Assembly (NCBI RefSeq): GCF_051622035.1
Contig: NC_135362.1
Coordinates: 11,225,501-11,289,500 of the forward strand
Direction: 5' to 3'
DNA length: 64,000 nucleotides
DNA from: Arctopsyche grandis
Taxonomy: Eukaryota > Arthropoda > Insecta > Trichoptera > Hydropsychidae
Below, piece by piece: positions 1 to 10,623 of this stretch. The translations under genes were made by a program, and so were the position numbers. Within the stretch, counting starts at the first letter, position 1. Each line of letters opens with the position of its first letter. Under the pieces are notes generated by a model. The model saw only the letters and a program-made list of their open reading frames with translations. It was not told where the DNA came from and searched no databases.

Positions 1-1407
1 AATCGAAAACTTTTGCAATTGGAATACCGCCACTTTAACTACATACAACGCCACAAGCACTCTGAGCTCATTAGTTGTGGGTTTCCAAGTATCTCTCTCT
101 AGTTTTGGGTTTCCAAGTATCTCTTCTCTCGCTCTCTCTCTCTCTCTCTGTTTCTGGATTTCTAATGCTTGAATTGTTGAATAGAGTTTCAGCGGTTTCC
201 GAGACTTGTAATGATGATGATGACGAGAAGTCTCAAGACTGGCAGGGCACCTGCATTGGGAAGCTCGCTCGCCAGCTGAGCTCCGCTTCCACAGTCGTGA
301 CTAAGAGCTTGTTTAAATTTAAATGCTTCGCGGCGGAGGGCGAGGTGGCCGGGGCCTTCCACTTCAATTATAAAAACGTTTTGCCCAAGTCGCCAGTGTT
401 ATTTCGAAGCTCGGCATACTTACTTCCGAAACCCGCTCGTCTCCAAAGGTCACCTGGTTTCGCGATAAGAACCGCCACCCCCCCACCTGCCCGAGAGAGA
501 TCCAGCCCCGAGATTGCAGGGTCGTTTTCTAGACGTGTGCGTGCTCAGCTAACTCTCTCGTTTGACACGCTTTGTTTGACACACTTATAAACAGTGTTTG
601 GCGAATGTGTACCGATACGTGTGGAATTGTATTTGTGTGCAAGAGCTTGTGCACGAACGAATCAAGTGTAATAGTCAACTACGTGAACCATTTAGTGGAT
701 CGATCGAGTCTGAACTCTTCGCTTGCAATCTCGACAGGTCGAAATTACGACAATTTTGATATAATCCGTGGCAAACACGTTTAAAACAACTTGTGCGAAC
801 GTACGACATATTTTTGCAGCTATCACTTTGCTACCCCACTTACATATGAACAGAACATAAACCCTTCGTAATGAGATTATTACATACTTCAGAATACTGA
901 ACATTTATATACAGCTTTTTTTATTATTCTTTCGGCATAAATTACGGCCAATTTTAATTGAGATGTTTATCACTGATCTGTTTTTTGTCAAATCATGCGA
1001 AGCTAATCTAATCCTGCTGAAGTATCTTATCTTGATGCGGATTTAGTATCCAACTCGCCCTAATTTCGCAGTGCTAAATATATTGGGATGATTTGTAATG
1101 TAAGCTTATAAGCCACATTTAGAATGCTTATTGTAATAAATTATTAGTTAAATTTAAAATATCAAATCATACAGAAACACATTTAAAAATTATAAAAACA
1201 AACGAATGTAAATAAAAAAATTTAAAAGTTCATTTTTTTTAGACTTTCAATATTTTGAAACTTCTAAATAGATTGTATTATTTTGTTAATAAATTTCTGA
1301 ATAACACATTAAATGCTATACACAAAAAAAGCATCCATCCTCGTGTCCATTGCATTTTGTTCCCAAATTTTAAACCTAACCTACATATGTACATACATAT
1401 AAATCAA
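1..1407. other. Upstream flank, no certain gene
   Basis: Bases 200-600 are richer in GC than the surroundings and have a CT-repeat near 118-150. The rest is AT-rich. No recognised protein is encoded; an open frame at 75-590 looks accidental because it is low-complexity at its start and resembles no family I know. The GC-richer part could be a promoter or untranslated first exon of the Shab gene downstream, whose first coding exon seems to begin at a splice acceptor. That is a guess. Confidence 0.25.
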
Positions 1408-1415
1408 GTTATAAG

Positions 1416-2010
1416 CAGAAGTGTCACCCTAATGATTTCCATTGATTTCCGGAAACCAGTTTTTAAAAATCAAAAGTTTCCGGAAACCCGTTGTTGAAAA
1501 TCTAGAAGTTCATATAATTTTTGTCAAACATTATACAAATCTTGAAATCAAATTTAACAGCTAGTGCATTTATAAAAATATTAAAGCATTCAAGTAATAT
1601 ATAAGAAAAAATTTCATCCATGTCACTATTACGTAAAAATTTAAATTTATATTTATTTTAATTTAAATTTAAATTTTCACGTAATAGTGCCTTGGACGAA
1701 AAAAAAATAATCGTATATAATAATTGTCTATTGCGTGCGCACCACGTGCTGCGTGTGAATGTTCGTCATGTCATATGTGTAATAATATTTAAAATTTAAT
1801 TATTTTTTTGGAAAAAAGATCGTATTTTTAATTTATTTTTTTGTTTATGTCGGCCGATCAAATGGAGTGCACAATTATGTGCACACAAGCCACTAGTATA
1901 TACATATGTATATAAATTGAAAAAAAAATTTGAAACCCGTTGTTTCAAACCATATTGCCCAAACACGTTGTTCCAAAAAATATTGGAAACCAGTTGGGGT
2001 GATACCACTG
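1416..2010. mobile_element. hAT-type MITE, family 2, copy 1
   Basis: The left end reads CAGAAGTGTCACCC and the right end reads GGGTGATACCACTG, imperfect inverted repeats of a CAGTGGTGTCACCC terminus. Both sides carry the perfect 8-bp target duplication GTTATAAG (1408-1415 and 2011-2018). An 8-bp duplication with CAG-type ends is the hAT signature. There is no transposase frame, so the element is non-autonomous. A palindrome lies inside at 1606-1710. The second copy is at 8242-10396 and shares internal sequence (a run of repeated 'gaaacc' motifs and an 'atttttgtcaaa' block). Confidence 0.8.
1606..1710. repeat. AT-rich palindrome inside the MITE
   Basis: The two arms meet around 1655 and read CACTATTACGT outward on both sides, with TTTAAATTT repeats at the centre. 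The arms stay similar out to a TTTC(A/G)TCCA motif. This may be a nested miniature element or simply the fold-back core of the host MITE. I see no clear target duplication of its own. Confidence 0.5.
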
Positions 2011-2018
2011 GTTATAAG

Positions 2019-3114
2019 CTACATGTTGATTTAAAAATATATGTTGTTTGCTTGTTTTCTAAAAAAAAAACACTAGATTTCGATCTGTGGGGATCGTGGC
2101 CTAGACCCAAACTCTTCTCGACGTGAAAAACTGAAATGATCATGATCTAACCTTCAGATATTCAGATAATGATTAATTTTGTTTTACAATTGGTCATTAT
2201 ACGCATGTATCCATTGTACAAATGTATGAGTAATTCAAAAAACCGTTTTCCGACCTTCGCTGTTGAGTCATGAACTGTGCGAATTTCCTGGCTTTCAGCC
2301 GAATTTCAAGCTGCACGTTGGATTGCCATCCTTCCGCTTTTCCATTGTTAACAATGAAAATATTCGAAAAAATTCAGTTTCCAGAGCGATCACGCCACTA
2401 CTTTGCTTTATTGAATGGAATGATCGCGTGCGAAAATATTTTACAAAAGTACGACCAATTTGTAAAATTTGAAACAACATACGAGGATAACTCGTTAAAC
2501 ACACGGTGCAGTTGCACGATATCACATTTAAGCGCAACACGCGTAATCTAATATTATAATTAACCAATTACGAATTAGTGCGAGTGCGTTTCTGGAGCGA
2601 ATTTCGCGTGTGGGTGTGTGTTTGCCAAAAAAAAATTGAAAGTTTGCTATGACATTTTCGCGCCCACTTGCTGATGTGTTCAAATGATTTTGTAATAGTA
2701 AATTCATCTGCGTGCTAAATTCGACGAAAAGTTTAGTGGTAACGCGTGTGCACCCGAGACTGGACATAGCTTTCGGTCCAGAGGAGAAAATTCTGCCGGA
2801 AAATTTGGAAAAGTTGCGTGACGATGAGATTAAATTTATCCCATGTTTGCCGGGCCGAAAAGGTTGGGTTAATATTGGTATTTAATATCTAACGTTTGGG
2901 TCACGCGAGTATTTTTGAATAATTTATACCCAGCTTCCAACTTAAACTTGTACCCGAGAATAGCTTATATTATATTTAGCCGTAACCTTCCAGCTAATTA
3001 ATTAATGACTTAAATATTTTAAGGTTCGTTTATACCAGAACAGCTCAAGCCGTAAACAGCAGTACGAAAAATATTTTTTAGTACATTCTGCTATTTATAT
3101 TTACACATTCATAC
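2019..3114. other. Non-coding stretch with one exon-like segment
   Basis: Mostly AT-rich with no recognised gene. An exon-like open segment at 2738-2877 is listed separately. Nothing else can be supported. Confidence 0.3.
2738..2877 (+). other. Orphan exon-like segment
   Basis: After a plausible acceptor (tttag at 2733-2737) the frame stays open for about 46 codons with balanced composition and acidic/basic content (DIAFGPEEKILPE..., then CLPGRKGW), and ends at a GTATTT that could serve as a donor. The composition is unlike the surrounding AT-rich DNA. I do not recognise the protein and see no partner exon nearby. It may be a stray exon, a pseudo-exon or a transposon fragment. Confidence 0.25.
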
Positions 3115-3118
3115 ATAT

Positions 3119-3522
3119 TGTTGCGTAGGGGTGGGTGGAGGATCCAAGTAAAAGGCCAACAGTCGATTCACAGCATTTATTGGTGATTAAGGAGATACAC
3201 GCACTCGCAGTGCTCAGTCCAGAATGACCTGATATCGCCTTATAAAGGATAGATCTCTCAGGACATCTTCGACGTCTAATTTGTTTACCTATTGTTATGG
3301 TCACGTACGGATATGTCTTCCCACGACATTCCCACGACACGGTACAGGTCAATTCTGCGAAAGGACCAATACCAGCCAACTCGGTCGCCATTGTTTAGCC
3401 TACATGCACTTAGCTTGTCGCTAATCCTTAAAACCACTTACACCGGTCACACGGTCTCTCAGGCCGCTTCCCGGCCTAATCCGATCGCAATTACTAGGTG
3501 GCTCTTTTTAGTATACGTAACA
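3119..3522 (-). mobile_element. Solo LTR, Gypsy-like
   Basis: A 404-bp block begins TGTTGCGTA and ends ACGTAACA (TG...CA), flanked by ATAT on both sides as a 4-bp target duplication. On the minus strand it carries an AATAAATGC polyadenylation signal, so the parent element pointed leftwards. No internal region is present, so this is an old solo LTR of a Gypsy-type retrotransposon. The family assignment rests on the TSD size and the general look only. Confidence 0.6.
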
Positions 3523-3590
3523 ATATGTATGTTCTATAATGTGTATGCGGCGTATCCGAAATAGCAGTAACCGACACGATCTATTCATAT

Positions 3591-3907
3591 TGTTGCGTAC
3601 GGGTGAGTTGAGGATCCATGTGAAAGGCCAAAGTCGCTTCACAGCATTTATTGAATGATTCAGGAGGTCTGATATGGCATGTGTTTCTCCTTATAAATGA
3701 TAAGTTGCTCACCAAAGCTTCCCCGATCCATTTATGTATCTATTGTCTAGACATGTATAGTTTTAAGTGAGTCTCACGCTCTCGCCCGGATTCTGAGAAT
3801 TCTAGCGGGTACTTACTGAGTCCCGTTAGGCCAATTCGGGGGTCTCCGTTGATGACCCCCGAATGCACTTAGATAGCGGATACTCTCTCTCGTGGTCCCA
3901 CGTTACA
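3591..3907 (-). mobile_element. Second related solo LTR
   Basis: Begins TGTTGCGTACGGG and ends CACGTTACA, flanked by ATAT on both sides. It shares its first ~70 bp (GAGGATCCA, AAAGGCCAA, CACAGCATTTATTG) with the LTR at 3119-3522 but differs in its middle, so it is a related subfamily. It is a solo LTR in the same orientation. Only 68 bp separate the two. Confidence 0.6.
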
Positions 3908-3911
3908 ATAT

Positions 3912-6303
3912 TATACAGCGGTACATGTCACCGAAACGTATAAAGCGGGACCGGTTTTCTTTAGCCACTGTGGAAATAATCACGCATGTGGCGAGTGCAC
4001 CCGTACTCATGAAATTGCTGCCATGTATGTGCATATGAATATTTTCAGAATCGTCATATTGTGACGATGATACTCTGCTCTGTAACGTATATGTAAGGCG
4101 TTTTTGCCTTACACTCGTCCAAAAAAAATATGAAAATGGGCAGTGCTGTATAGTGTGAATAGACTTGGTCTTTTCCGTGCACTGTTGTACTGAACGTGCA
4201 GTGACGGATAATATAAACGGACGTTTATGCGTATGTGTGTGATTCTATTTTATAATTTTTTCAGTATTTTATATAAAATACGTTTATATACAGGCATCTA
4301 TATTTTTTATGAACTGTAAAAGTAGTCGACATATGAATTATATTATTATCATGTCACTCATATCATCATTATCTAAATTTTACATTATTTGAAAAACAAC
4401 AGTGGCTCTCAATTATAATTTAAAATAAATATAATACGAACAGTGCATTTTAGTTGTTATTAAAATAATAATAATAATTAAAATATTTATGAATTATGTT
4501 GAGTGCTTACATTCATGGTGTAAAAATAAATAAAAACATTAAAAAAAAAATTAAATTGTGCTCGAAAATACAATGTGAAAATAACTCAAGTGACGTGCAT
4601 GAAGTTAATTATGAACGTACATGAAAATTAATGTATTTTTTCAGCCCTTCGTGTTTGTTCGTATCGTGTTTCTAATGCTATAATTTTAAAATGCACCCGA
4701 TCATTTAAAATAATAAATATATTTTTTTCATCTTCGCCATGAAAATAATTTTGTCTTCTTTTCTGAAAATGTTTCGGGAATTTAATCAAAATGCTTGTCC
4801 CACTTTCCTGACGACCTTTGAATACTTCAGTATATCCCAATTTAACCATGAATTTATTAATATACATATATCTATGTTCAGGAAACATCGCGGCGCTCAT
4901 ATCGAAAATATCTAACGATCGGGCGCGAAGAGATCAAAAGTATCTCATTTCGACGTTTGTTCGGCTGGATATTATACATACACATCTCAAAAATAGTGTT
5001 AAAAATTTGCCATAGACGCAAATATGTATGAATAAAAAATCGAGCATTGTAAAATTTTCTGGTAAAAAATGCGGCGATTACTTTCAGGAACAGTGCCAAA
5101 ATATTTGAATAATAATACAAGTGGTCCATATCAATTCGTTTACACGAAATCTATCACAGTTTTATACAATTTTTTTCAACACGAAAACATTTATTTCTTT
5201 TGATAAATAATGACGAAATCTAAAATTTACATCTCGAATGCATAAAATAAATAATTTTATACTAGAAGCACTCACACAGAACAGCACTTTGAGGGATACA
5301 TAAATAAATTGTTTGAAAATTTGTAGCGCCAGGTAAATTCCCAGAAGGGAATTACCAATGCGTACTTTATTTTTAACATTGCACTCGAGCTTTTTTCGTA
5401 CTTTAAATATGAAAATCCTACATATTGTACGGGTGGAAATCTAAAAACACGCTTTTTACTTTTTAAGTGGTCGAGAAATTTTAACCGTGTAGTTAACTTG
5501 AGAAATGAGAAAGGAAATGATTCCGGTTCGAAATGTAGGCGAAACGGGCAAACTTCCAGGCCATTATGTGCTATGTTTTTTTTCTTCTTATTATTATTAT
5601 TCCAACGCTTGTCTTATATGAGAAAGTTTGTTCATATAAACATACATAGTGGTAAACGCAACTATGAAATTTTATTACATGTAGACCGTAACGCGCTTTG
5701 ACCATGCATTAAGCATTTATTGGCTTGCTTTCATGCGCTTAATATGTAGAAAAATCATACATACTAAATTTAATACTCCGAGCAGAAAATTTCCAAATTG
5801 TATTACTCAACACTTTTTTTATCATAAATGTGCATAATTGAATTTTAAATGTATTTATTTCTTCCATTGTAACAACAGATATCTTTGAAGTTCATATGTG
5901 TTAATACAGTAGGTGTTTAGAGTAGAAGAGCTTTGCTTAAAGTGTTGCATGAAATTTTTTCATAAATTCAAAATTCTATAAACCATATAAACAGAGATAT
6001 ATATATAGGTAATTTAAATTACGATTTTCTAGTGCATCGTACGGAAAACTCCCGATTTTCCACAGCTCAAATGAGTGAGCTATAACTTCTGAAATGATTA
6101 ACGGTGACCGGAAAAATGCACTCGATATAGTTGCACTCTCGGGACATCCAAACTTTCAAAGATGCTCATCTTTGAAAGTTTGGAATTCTATTGTGTAAGT
6201 TCTCGTAAGGAATTCTATTGCGTAAGTTCTTTTTGAGCGCTTTATAAATTAGGACTTCTCGAAACTACTATTCAGTGCAATTTAGTGCATCTTTCCGGGA
6301 ACT
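3912..6303. other. AT-rich stretch, no gene seen
   Basis: I see no coding exon. The stretch includes a perfect hairpin at 6148-6183 and a short tandem duplication of a GGAATTCTATTG...GTAAGTTCT unit at 6182-6231. Otherwise nothing can be supported. Confidence 0.4.
6148..6183. repeat. Perfect 16-bp-stem hairpin
   Basis: CCAAACTTTCAAAGAT is followed by the loop GCTC and then its exact reverse complement. It lies in a region rich in repeated GTGCA-type motifs, parts of which recur in reverse orientation near 56520-56720. This suggests a dispersed repeat rather than a host regulatory stem. Confidence 0.6.
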
Positions 6304-6311
6304 ATTATTAA

Positions 6312-7085
6312 CAGAGAAATGTTATAATAATATAAGTGGCTTTAGGCGTTATATTGTTGTCAAGTGACGATTATCCACAAACAATCCTAAATGATTTTAA
6401 CATCAGTCTTATTTGATGCTTAGTGGTCGACGTATGTCCGATAAATACTTCTCTGGGCAAGTGCATCGTTAAAAATTGCACGATGCATTCAAAAACACAC
6501 AATAAACAACATGGGATACATTTTTATAAGTAAATTCATCATTTAAGTAACATATTATTCAATTAACATCGTAGTTTGACAGTTTTTAAAAGTGTCATGG
6601 CGATCGCCTGCATTCTACATAACATTTCAAGGGGTGGCACCAGAGAAATGTAAAAATTATTTTTAAATAAATGTAAAAACATTTCTCTTGGTGGCGCCGA
6701 ATACTCGATTATATTAATGACCAATTAATTATTTAAGTTTAATTAATATAAACATCGTTCATTTTATAGTGTACATATTTTTGTTGAAACTATACACTAC
6801 ACGTTAATTTAAGAGTTTCAAAGGACAGACAAATAAAAAAAGTGAATAAAAATAATCCGCCAAAAGAGAAAAGAAACGGATTGGCCACCAACGCCCAACA
6901 CCACCATATACTCGAATTGTACATAAATAAATCTATATCAAAATAAAACTTTAATTTCTATAGTGAATATGTGATGACCTTAATTGTATTCCGTGCGTTT
7001 TAGCGTAGTTATAGAGTCGTACCGCGTAATATTGAAACAATGTATTTATTCGTAAAGGCGTTTCTATTAATATAACATTTCTCTG
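6312..7085. mobile_element. hAT-type MITE, family 1, copy 1
   Basis: Starts CAGAGAAATGTTAT and ends AACATTTCTCTG, inverted repeats flanked by a perfect 8-bp duplication ATTATTAA (6304-6311 and 7086-7093). No transposase is encoded. It matches copy 2 (8378-8697) at both ends, with blocks such as GTGGCTTTAGGCG and ATTGTTGTCAAGTGACGA, but holds about 430 extra bases in the middle. Part of that extra DNA is a tiny inverted repeat at 6641-6689 with the same CAGAGAAATGT termini. Confidence 0.85.
6641..6689. repeat. Miniature palindrome with family-1 ends
   Basis: CAGAGAAATGT and ACATTTCTCTT face each other across about 27 AT-rich bases. The flanks are GGTGGCAC and GGTGGCGC, matching at 7 of 8 bases, as expected for an old hAT target duplication. 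It looks like a very short relative inserted into copy 1 of the same family. Confidence 0.5.
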
Positions 7086-7093
7086 ATTATTAA

Positions 7094-7725
7094 AATTTGT
7101 ACTCGTATCTTGTATTACATTTAACTTGATAATGTTGTAGGTGGACAAGAACCCTTACAATCAATTTTTGACTCTTTGATGCTTAGTTAATTAACCCCCT
7201 CCCAAAAAAACTTAATTACTTTAATCATTGGAGAGTCACACAAGCTCATATTATATATTATATCATTATTTTCAATATGCATACATATAAGTTACATGTT
7301 GAAAAATGGTATTTTTTTGTTTGGTTACCATATCAATTAAACAACATTAATACTTACACTGTAATGTGTGAATATTTCGTGTTTTATAACAGTCGAAAAA
7401 TGAAAAATATAAGTATTACTAAACGTTGTTATTTTACTTATGAAACAATCGTTTTTCCCAAAATAATAATACTTCACCGTAACTTTTTTAGGTTTCCCTA
7501 CAAATTTTCATTAAAACTCTTTTCTCGCAAAATGTATTTTTTATGTAAGATCTCTTCAAAAGTATTTTTTGCGGCCATCATAAAGAAAATCACTGCCGAA
7601 ACGAACTGTTTTTTAAAAATATGCTTATATTTTATGGATTTACTATGAAATTAGGATGGAGTTTATTTGGGCGAATAAGCGCTGTTTTTAAATCAAAAAC
7701 ACTAATTTGTCCGAAGAAAAAGATC
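7094..7725. other. AT-rich stretch, no gene seen
   Basis: Open frames here are rich in Phe, Ile, Lys and Tyr, as expected by chance in AT-rich DNA. Nothing else is recognised. Confidence 0.4.
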
Positions 7726-7727
7726 TT

Positions 7728-7968
7728 CGATCAATGTGTTTTTCGAATGATGAGGTATGGATGTGAAACTTGGAAATTGAACGTCGAAAAGCTGCACAAA
7801 GTCCAATGCACGGCATAACGAGGAGAGATACAATACGAAATATGTAGGTGAAAAGTATGACAAGGGTAGTTGATATAGTGGGGAAAGTCAATAGATTCAA
7901 AAGGCAATAGTCTGATCACGTAGCTAGAAGAATGGACGAAATATGGACAAAATAAGTGCTGGAATGGT
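7728..7968 (+). mobile_element. LINE reverse-transcriptase C-terminal scrap
   Basis: The plus strand encodes a short relic of a non-LTR retrotransposon: 'RYGCETWKLN...LHKVQ' resembles the familiar 'YG.ETW.L...LQ..QR' block near the end of insect LINE polymerases, and further on (in other frames) come 'RMDEIW' and 'VLEW'. Several stops and frame changes show that it is dead. Its limits are uncertain, and it is too short to assign a clade. Confidence 0.6.
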
Positions 7969-8377
7969 AACCTAATTATTATACACTAGTGTTATGCCCT
8001 TTGATTTCAACGGCTTCGAGTCTGTCTGTCGCTGACGTCACCCGTTCCAAGTCAGGCAATCAATATCAGGAGCACATGTCAGACGCTCAGGTTCCCACTT
8101 CCCCCCGTCTCATCGACACGATCGGTCGTCACGCCACATCCCTATGCTTCTGGTAATCTAAAATTTGTTTTTTGAAATCTCCGCATCCGCTACATACATA
8201 CCCACATACACAAATCGTGTCCGTTTTAACATACACATATCCAATGGTGTCACCCAAATGGTTTCCATGGGTTTCCAGAAACCCGTAAGAAATCTAAAAA
8301 TTCATGTAATTTTTGTCAAAAATTATACAAATCTTGAAAATTGTTGCCGACGGTTATAACTTCGGAAAGGTCGCAGT

Positions 8378-8697
8378 GAGAGAAATGTTATATTAATAGA
8401 AGTGGCTTTAGGCGTCATATTGTTGTCAAGTGACGATTGTCCACAGACAATCCTAAATAATTTTAGCATCAGTCGTATTTGATGCTTGGTGCTCAACGTA
8501 TGTCCGATAAAAAATTCTCTGTTTGTTTATATTACTCGCAAGATGGGCAAGCATCGGTAAAAATTGCACAATACATTCAAAAACACACAATAAACAACAT
8601 GGGATACATTTTTATAAGTAAATTGATCCGATTGTATTCCGTGTTGACAACAATTATTTATTCGTAAGGGCCCTTCTATTATTATTAAATTTCTCTG
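8378..8697. mobile_element. hAT-type MITE, family 1, copy 2
   Basis: A 320-bp element with ends GAGAGAAATG and ATTTCTCTG and a perfect 8-bp target duplication GTCGCAGT (8370-8377 and 8698-8705). It is non-autonomous. It sits inside the family-2 MITE, so it is younger than that host. Confidence 0.85.
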
Positions 8698-8713
8698 GTC
8701 GCAGTCGATTACA

Positions 8714-9054
8714 TCTATTTATATAAAAATGAATATCTGTGTGTGTGTGTGGCTCCTAAACCACTGAACCGATTACGATGGAACTTTCAGGATTTGTTGT
8801 ATGCATGTCCGGGAAGATTACTGTGAAAAAAACGGGAACAAAAACGGGAAAATCAGGAATGGGTGTCATTGCAACGCAATAATTTCAAATGTGTTCGCTA
8901 CCTGGCGTTTTTCCGACAAATGGGAACGGGAACGAGAACAGGAACGGGAACGGGAACGAGAACAGAAACGGGAACGGGAATTGCATACGTTATTATGGCA
9001 TTGCAACGCATGCCGAGGTTCAGCTAGTCTATTTATATAAAAATGAATGTCTGG

Positions 9055-9089
<35 letters not shown>

Positions 9090-10301
9090 TCGAATAGGCT
9101 CCTAAACCACTGAACCGATTACGATGGAACTTTCAGGATTTGTTGTATGCATCTCCGGGAAGATTACTGTGAAAAAAAACGGGAACGGAAACGGGAAAAT
9201 CGGAAATGGGTGTCATTGCCACGCTATAATTTCAAATGTTTTCGCTACCTGCGTTTTTCCAACAAATGGGAACGGGAACGAGAACAGGAACGGGAACGAG
9301 AACGGAAACGGGAACGGGAACGGGAATTGCATACGTTATTATGGCATTGCAACGCATGCCGAGGTTCAGCTAGTGTATTTATATAAAAATGAATGTCTGT
9401 GTGTGTCTCGAATAGGCTCCTAAACCACTGAACCGATTACGATGGAACTTTCAGGATTTGTTGTATGCATCTCCGGGAAGATTACTGTGAAAAAAACGGG
9501 AACGGAAACGGGAAAATCGGAAATGGGTGTCATTGCCACGCTATAATTTCAAATGTTTTCGCTACCTTCGTTTTTCCAACAAATGGGAACGGGAACGAGA
9601 ACAGGAACGGGAACGAGAACGGAAACGGGAACGGGAACGGGAATTGCATACGTTATTATGGCATTGCAACGCATGCCGAGGTTCAGCTAGTGTATTTATA
9701 TAAAAATGAATGTCTGTGTGTGTCTCGAATAGGCTCCTAAACCACTGAACCGATTACGATGGAACTTTCAGGATTTGTTGTATGCATCTCCGGGAAGATT
9801 ACTGTGAAAAAAACGGGAACGGAAACGGGAAAATCGGAAATGGGTGTCATTGCCACGCTATAATTTCAAATGTTTTCGCTACCTGCGTTTTTCCAACAAA
9901 TGGGAACGGGAACGAGAACAGGAACGGGAACGAGAACGGAAACGGGAACGGGAACGGGAATTGCATACGTTATTATGGCATTGCAACGCATGCCGAGGTT
10001 CAGCTAGTGTATTTATATAAAAATGAATGTCTGTGTGTGTCTCGAATAGGCTCCTAAACCACTGAACCGATTACGATGGAACTTTCAGGATTTGTTGTAT
10101 GCATCTCCGGGAAGATTACTGTGAAAAAAACGGGAACGGAAACGGGAAAATCGGAAATGGGTGTCATTGCCACGCTATAATTTCAAATGTTTTCGCGTCG
10201 CGACCAACGTGTTCGCTGCCTGCGTTTTTCCGACGAATGGGAAGGGGAACGGAAATTGCATGCGTTATTGTGGCGTTGCAACGCATGCGGGGTTCAGCTA
10301 G
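8714..10301 (+). mobile_element. Tandem array of five non-autonomous Helitrons
   Basis: Five head-to-tail units of about 314, 346, 317, 317 and 294 bp start at 8714, 9028, 9374, 9691 and 10008. Each begins T(C/G)TATTTATATAAAAATG and ends GGTTCAGCTAG. The 3' end has a GCATGCGTT/AACGCATGC hairpin about ten bases before CTAG. The array as a whole sits between A and T, with no target duplication. These are the rules of rolling-circle Helitrons (TC start, 3' hairpin, CTRR end, A/T insertion site). Units 3 and 4 are almost identical. Each unit contains a (GT)n run and a GGGAAC-type minisatellite; the open frames through that minisatellite are accidental. No Rep/helicase is encoded. Confidence 0.85.
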
Positions 10302-10404
10302 TAACAGTTAAAAAGAAAGACATTTTATCGAAATGTATTTTTAGATTGAAAAAAAAATTGGGAACCGATTGTTCCAAAATTGGGGTGACACCACTGCATA
10401 TATC

Positions 10405-10623
10405 ATCTTCTTCATAACACGCTTTGTGTTTCGAGGGCGTCAACGGAAACGAGTCGGCTTTTTTAATAAGGACATGTTCCTTTATTATTTGACCCGGCGA
10501 TTACGAATACGAATCGCGTGATTCGATAACATTAGATTTGATAAGATGCTAATTTGATAATTTGCCTTGTGCCTTATCGGTGGTAGCAATCGAAAAGTAA
10601 CGATCATGTATTTCGTATTGCAG
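10405..10623. other. Flank upstream of first Shab coding exon
   Basis: No gene is seen. A pyrimidine-poor but usable acceptor (attgcag, ending at 10623) precedes the Shab 5' exon, suggesting that untranslated exon(s) lie further upstream. Confidence 0.35.

Larger units (their letters stand above)
8242..10396. mobile_element. hAT-type MITE, family 2, copy 2, carrying nested insertions
   Basis: The left end CAATGGTGTCACCC and right end GGGTGACACCACTG are inverted repeats of the family seen at 1416-2010. The flanks CACATATC (8234-8241) and CATATATC (10397-10404) match at 7 of 8 bases. Only about 240 bp belong to this element. The rest is a family-1 hAT MITE (8378-8697) and a tandem Helitron array (8714-10301) that jumped into it later. 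Confidence 0.75.

Noticed and set aside
75-590. 171-codon open frame with a hydrophobic start
   Set aside because: The start lies in CT-repeat DNA giving a Leu/Ser run that mimics a signal peptide; the rest resembles no family. Kept only as possible upstream regulatory or UTR sequence.
8714-10301. Regularly spaced repeats resembling a CRISPR array
   Set aside because: The period is about 317 bp, whole units repeat rather than short repeats with unique spacers, the ends are Helitron ends, and the genome is eukaryotic.
8801-10311. Open frames rich in Asn-Gly or Arg-Glu repeats
   Set aside because: They are translations of the GGGAAC minisatellite in the Helitron units and change reading with each unit; not genes.
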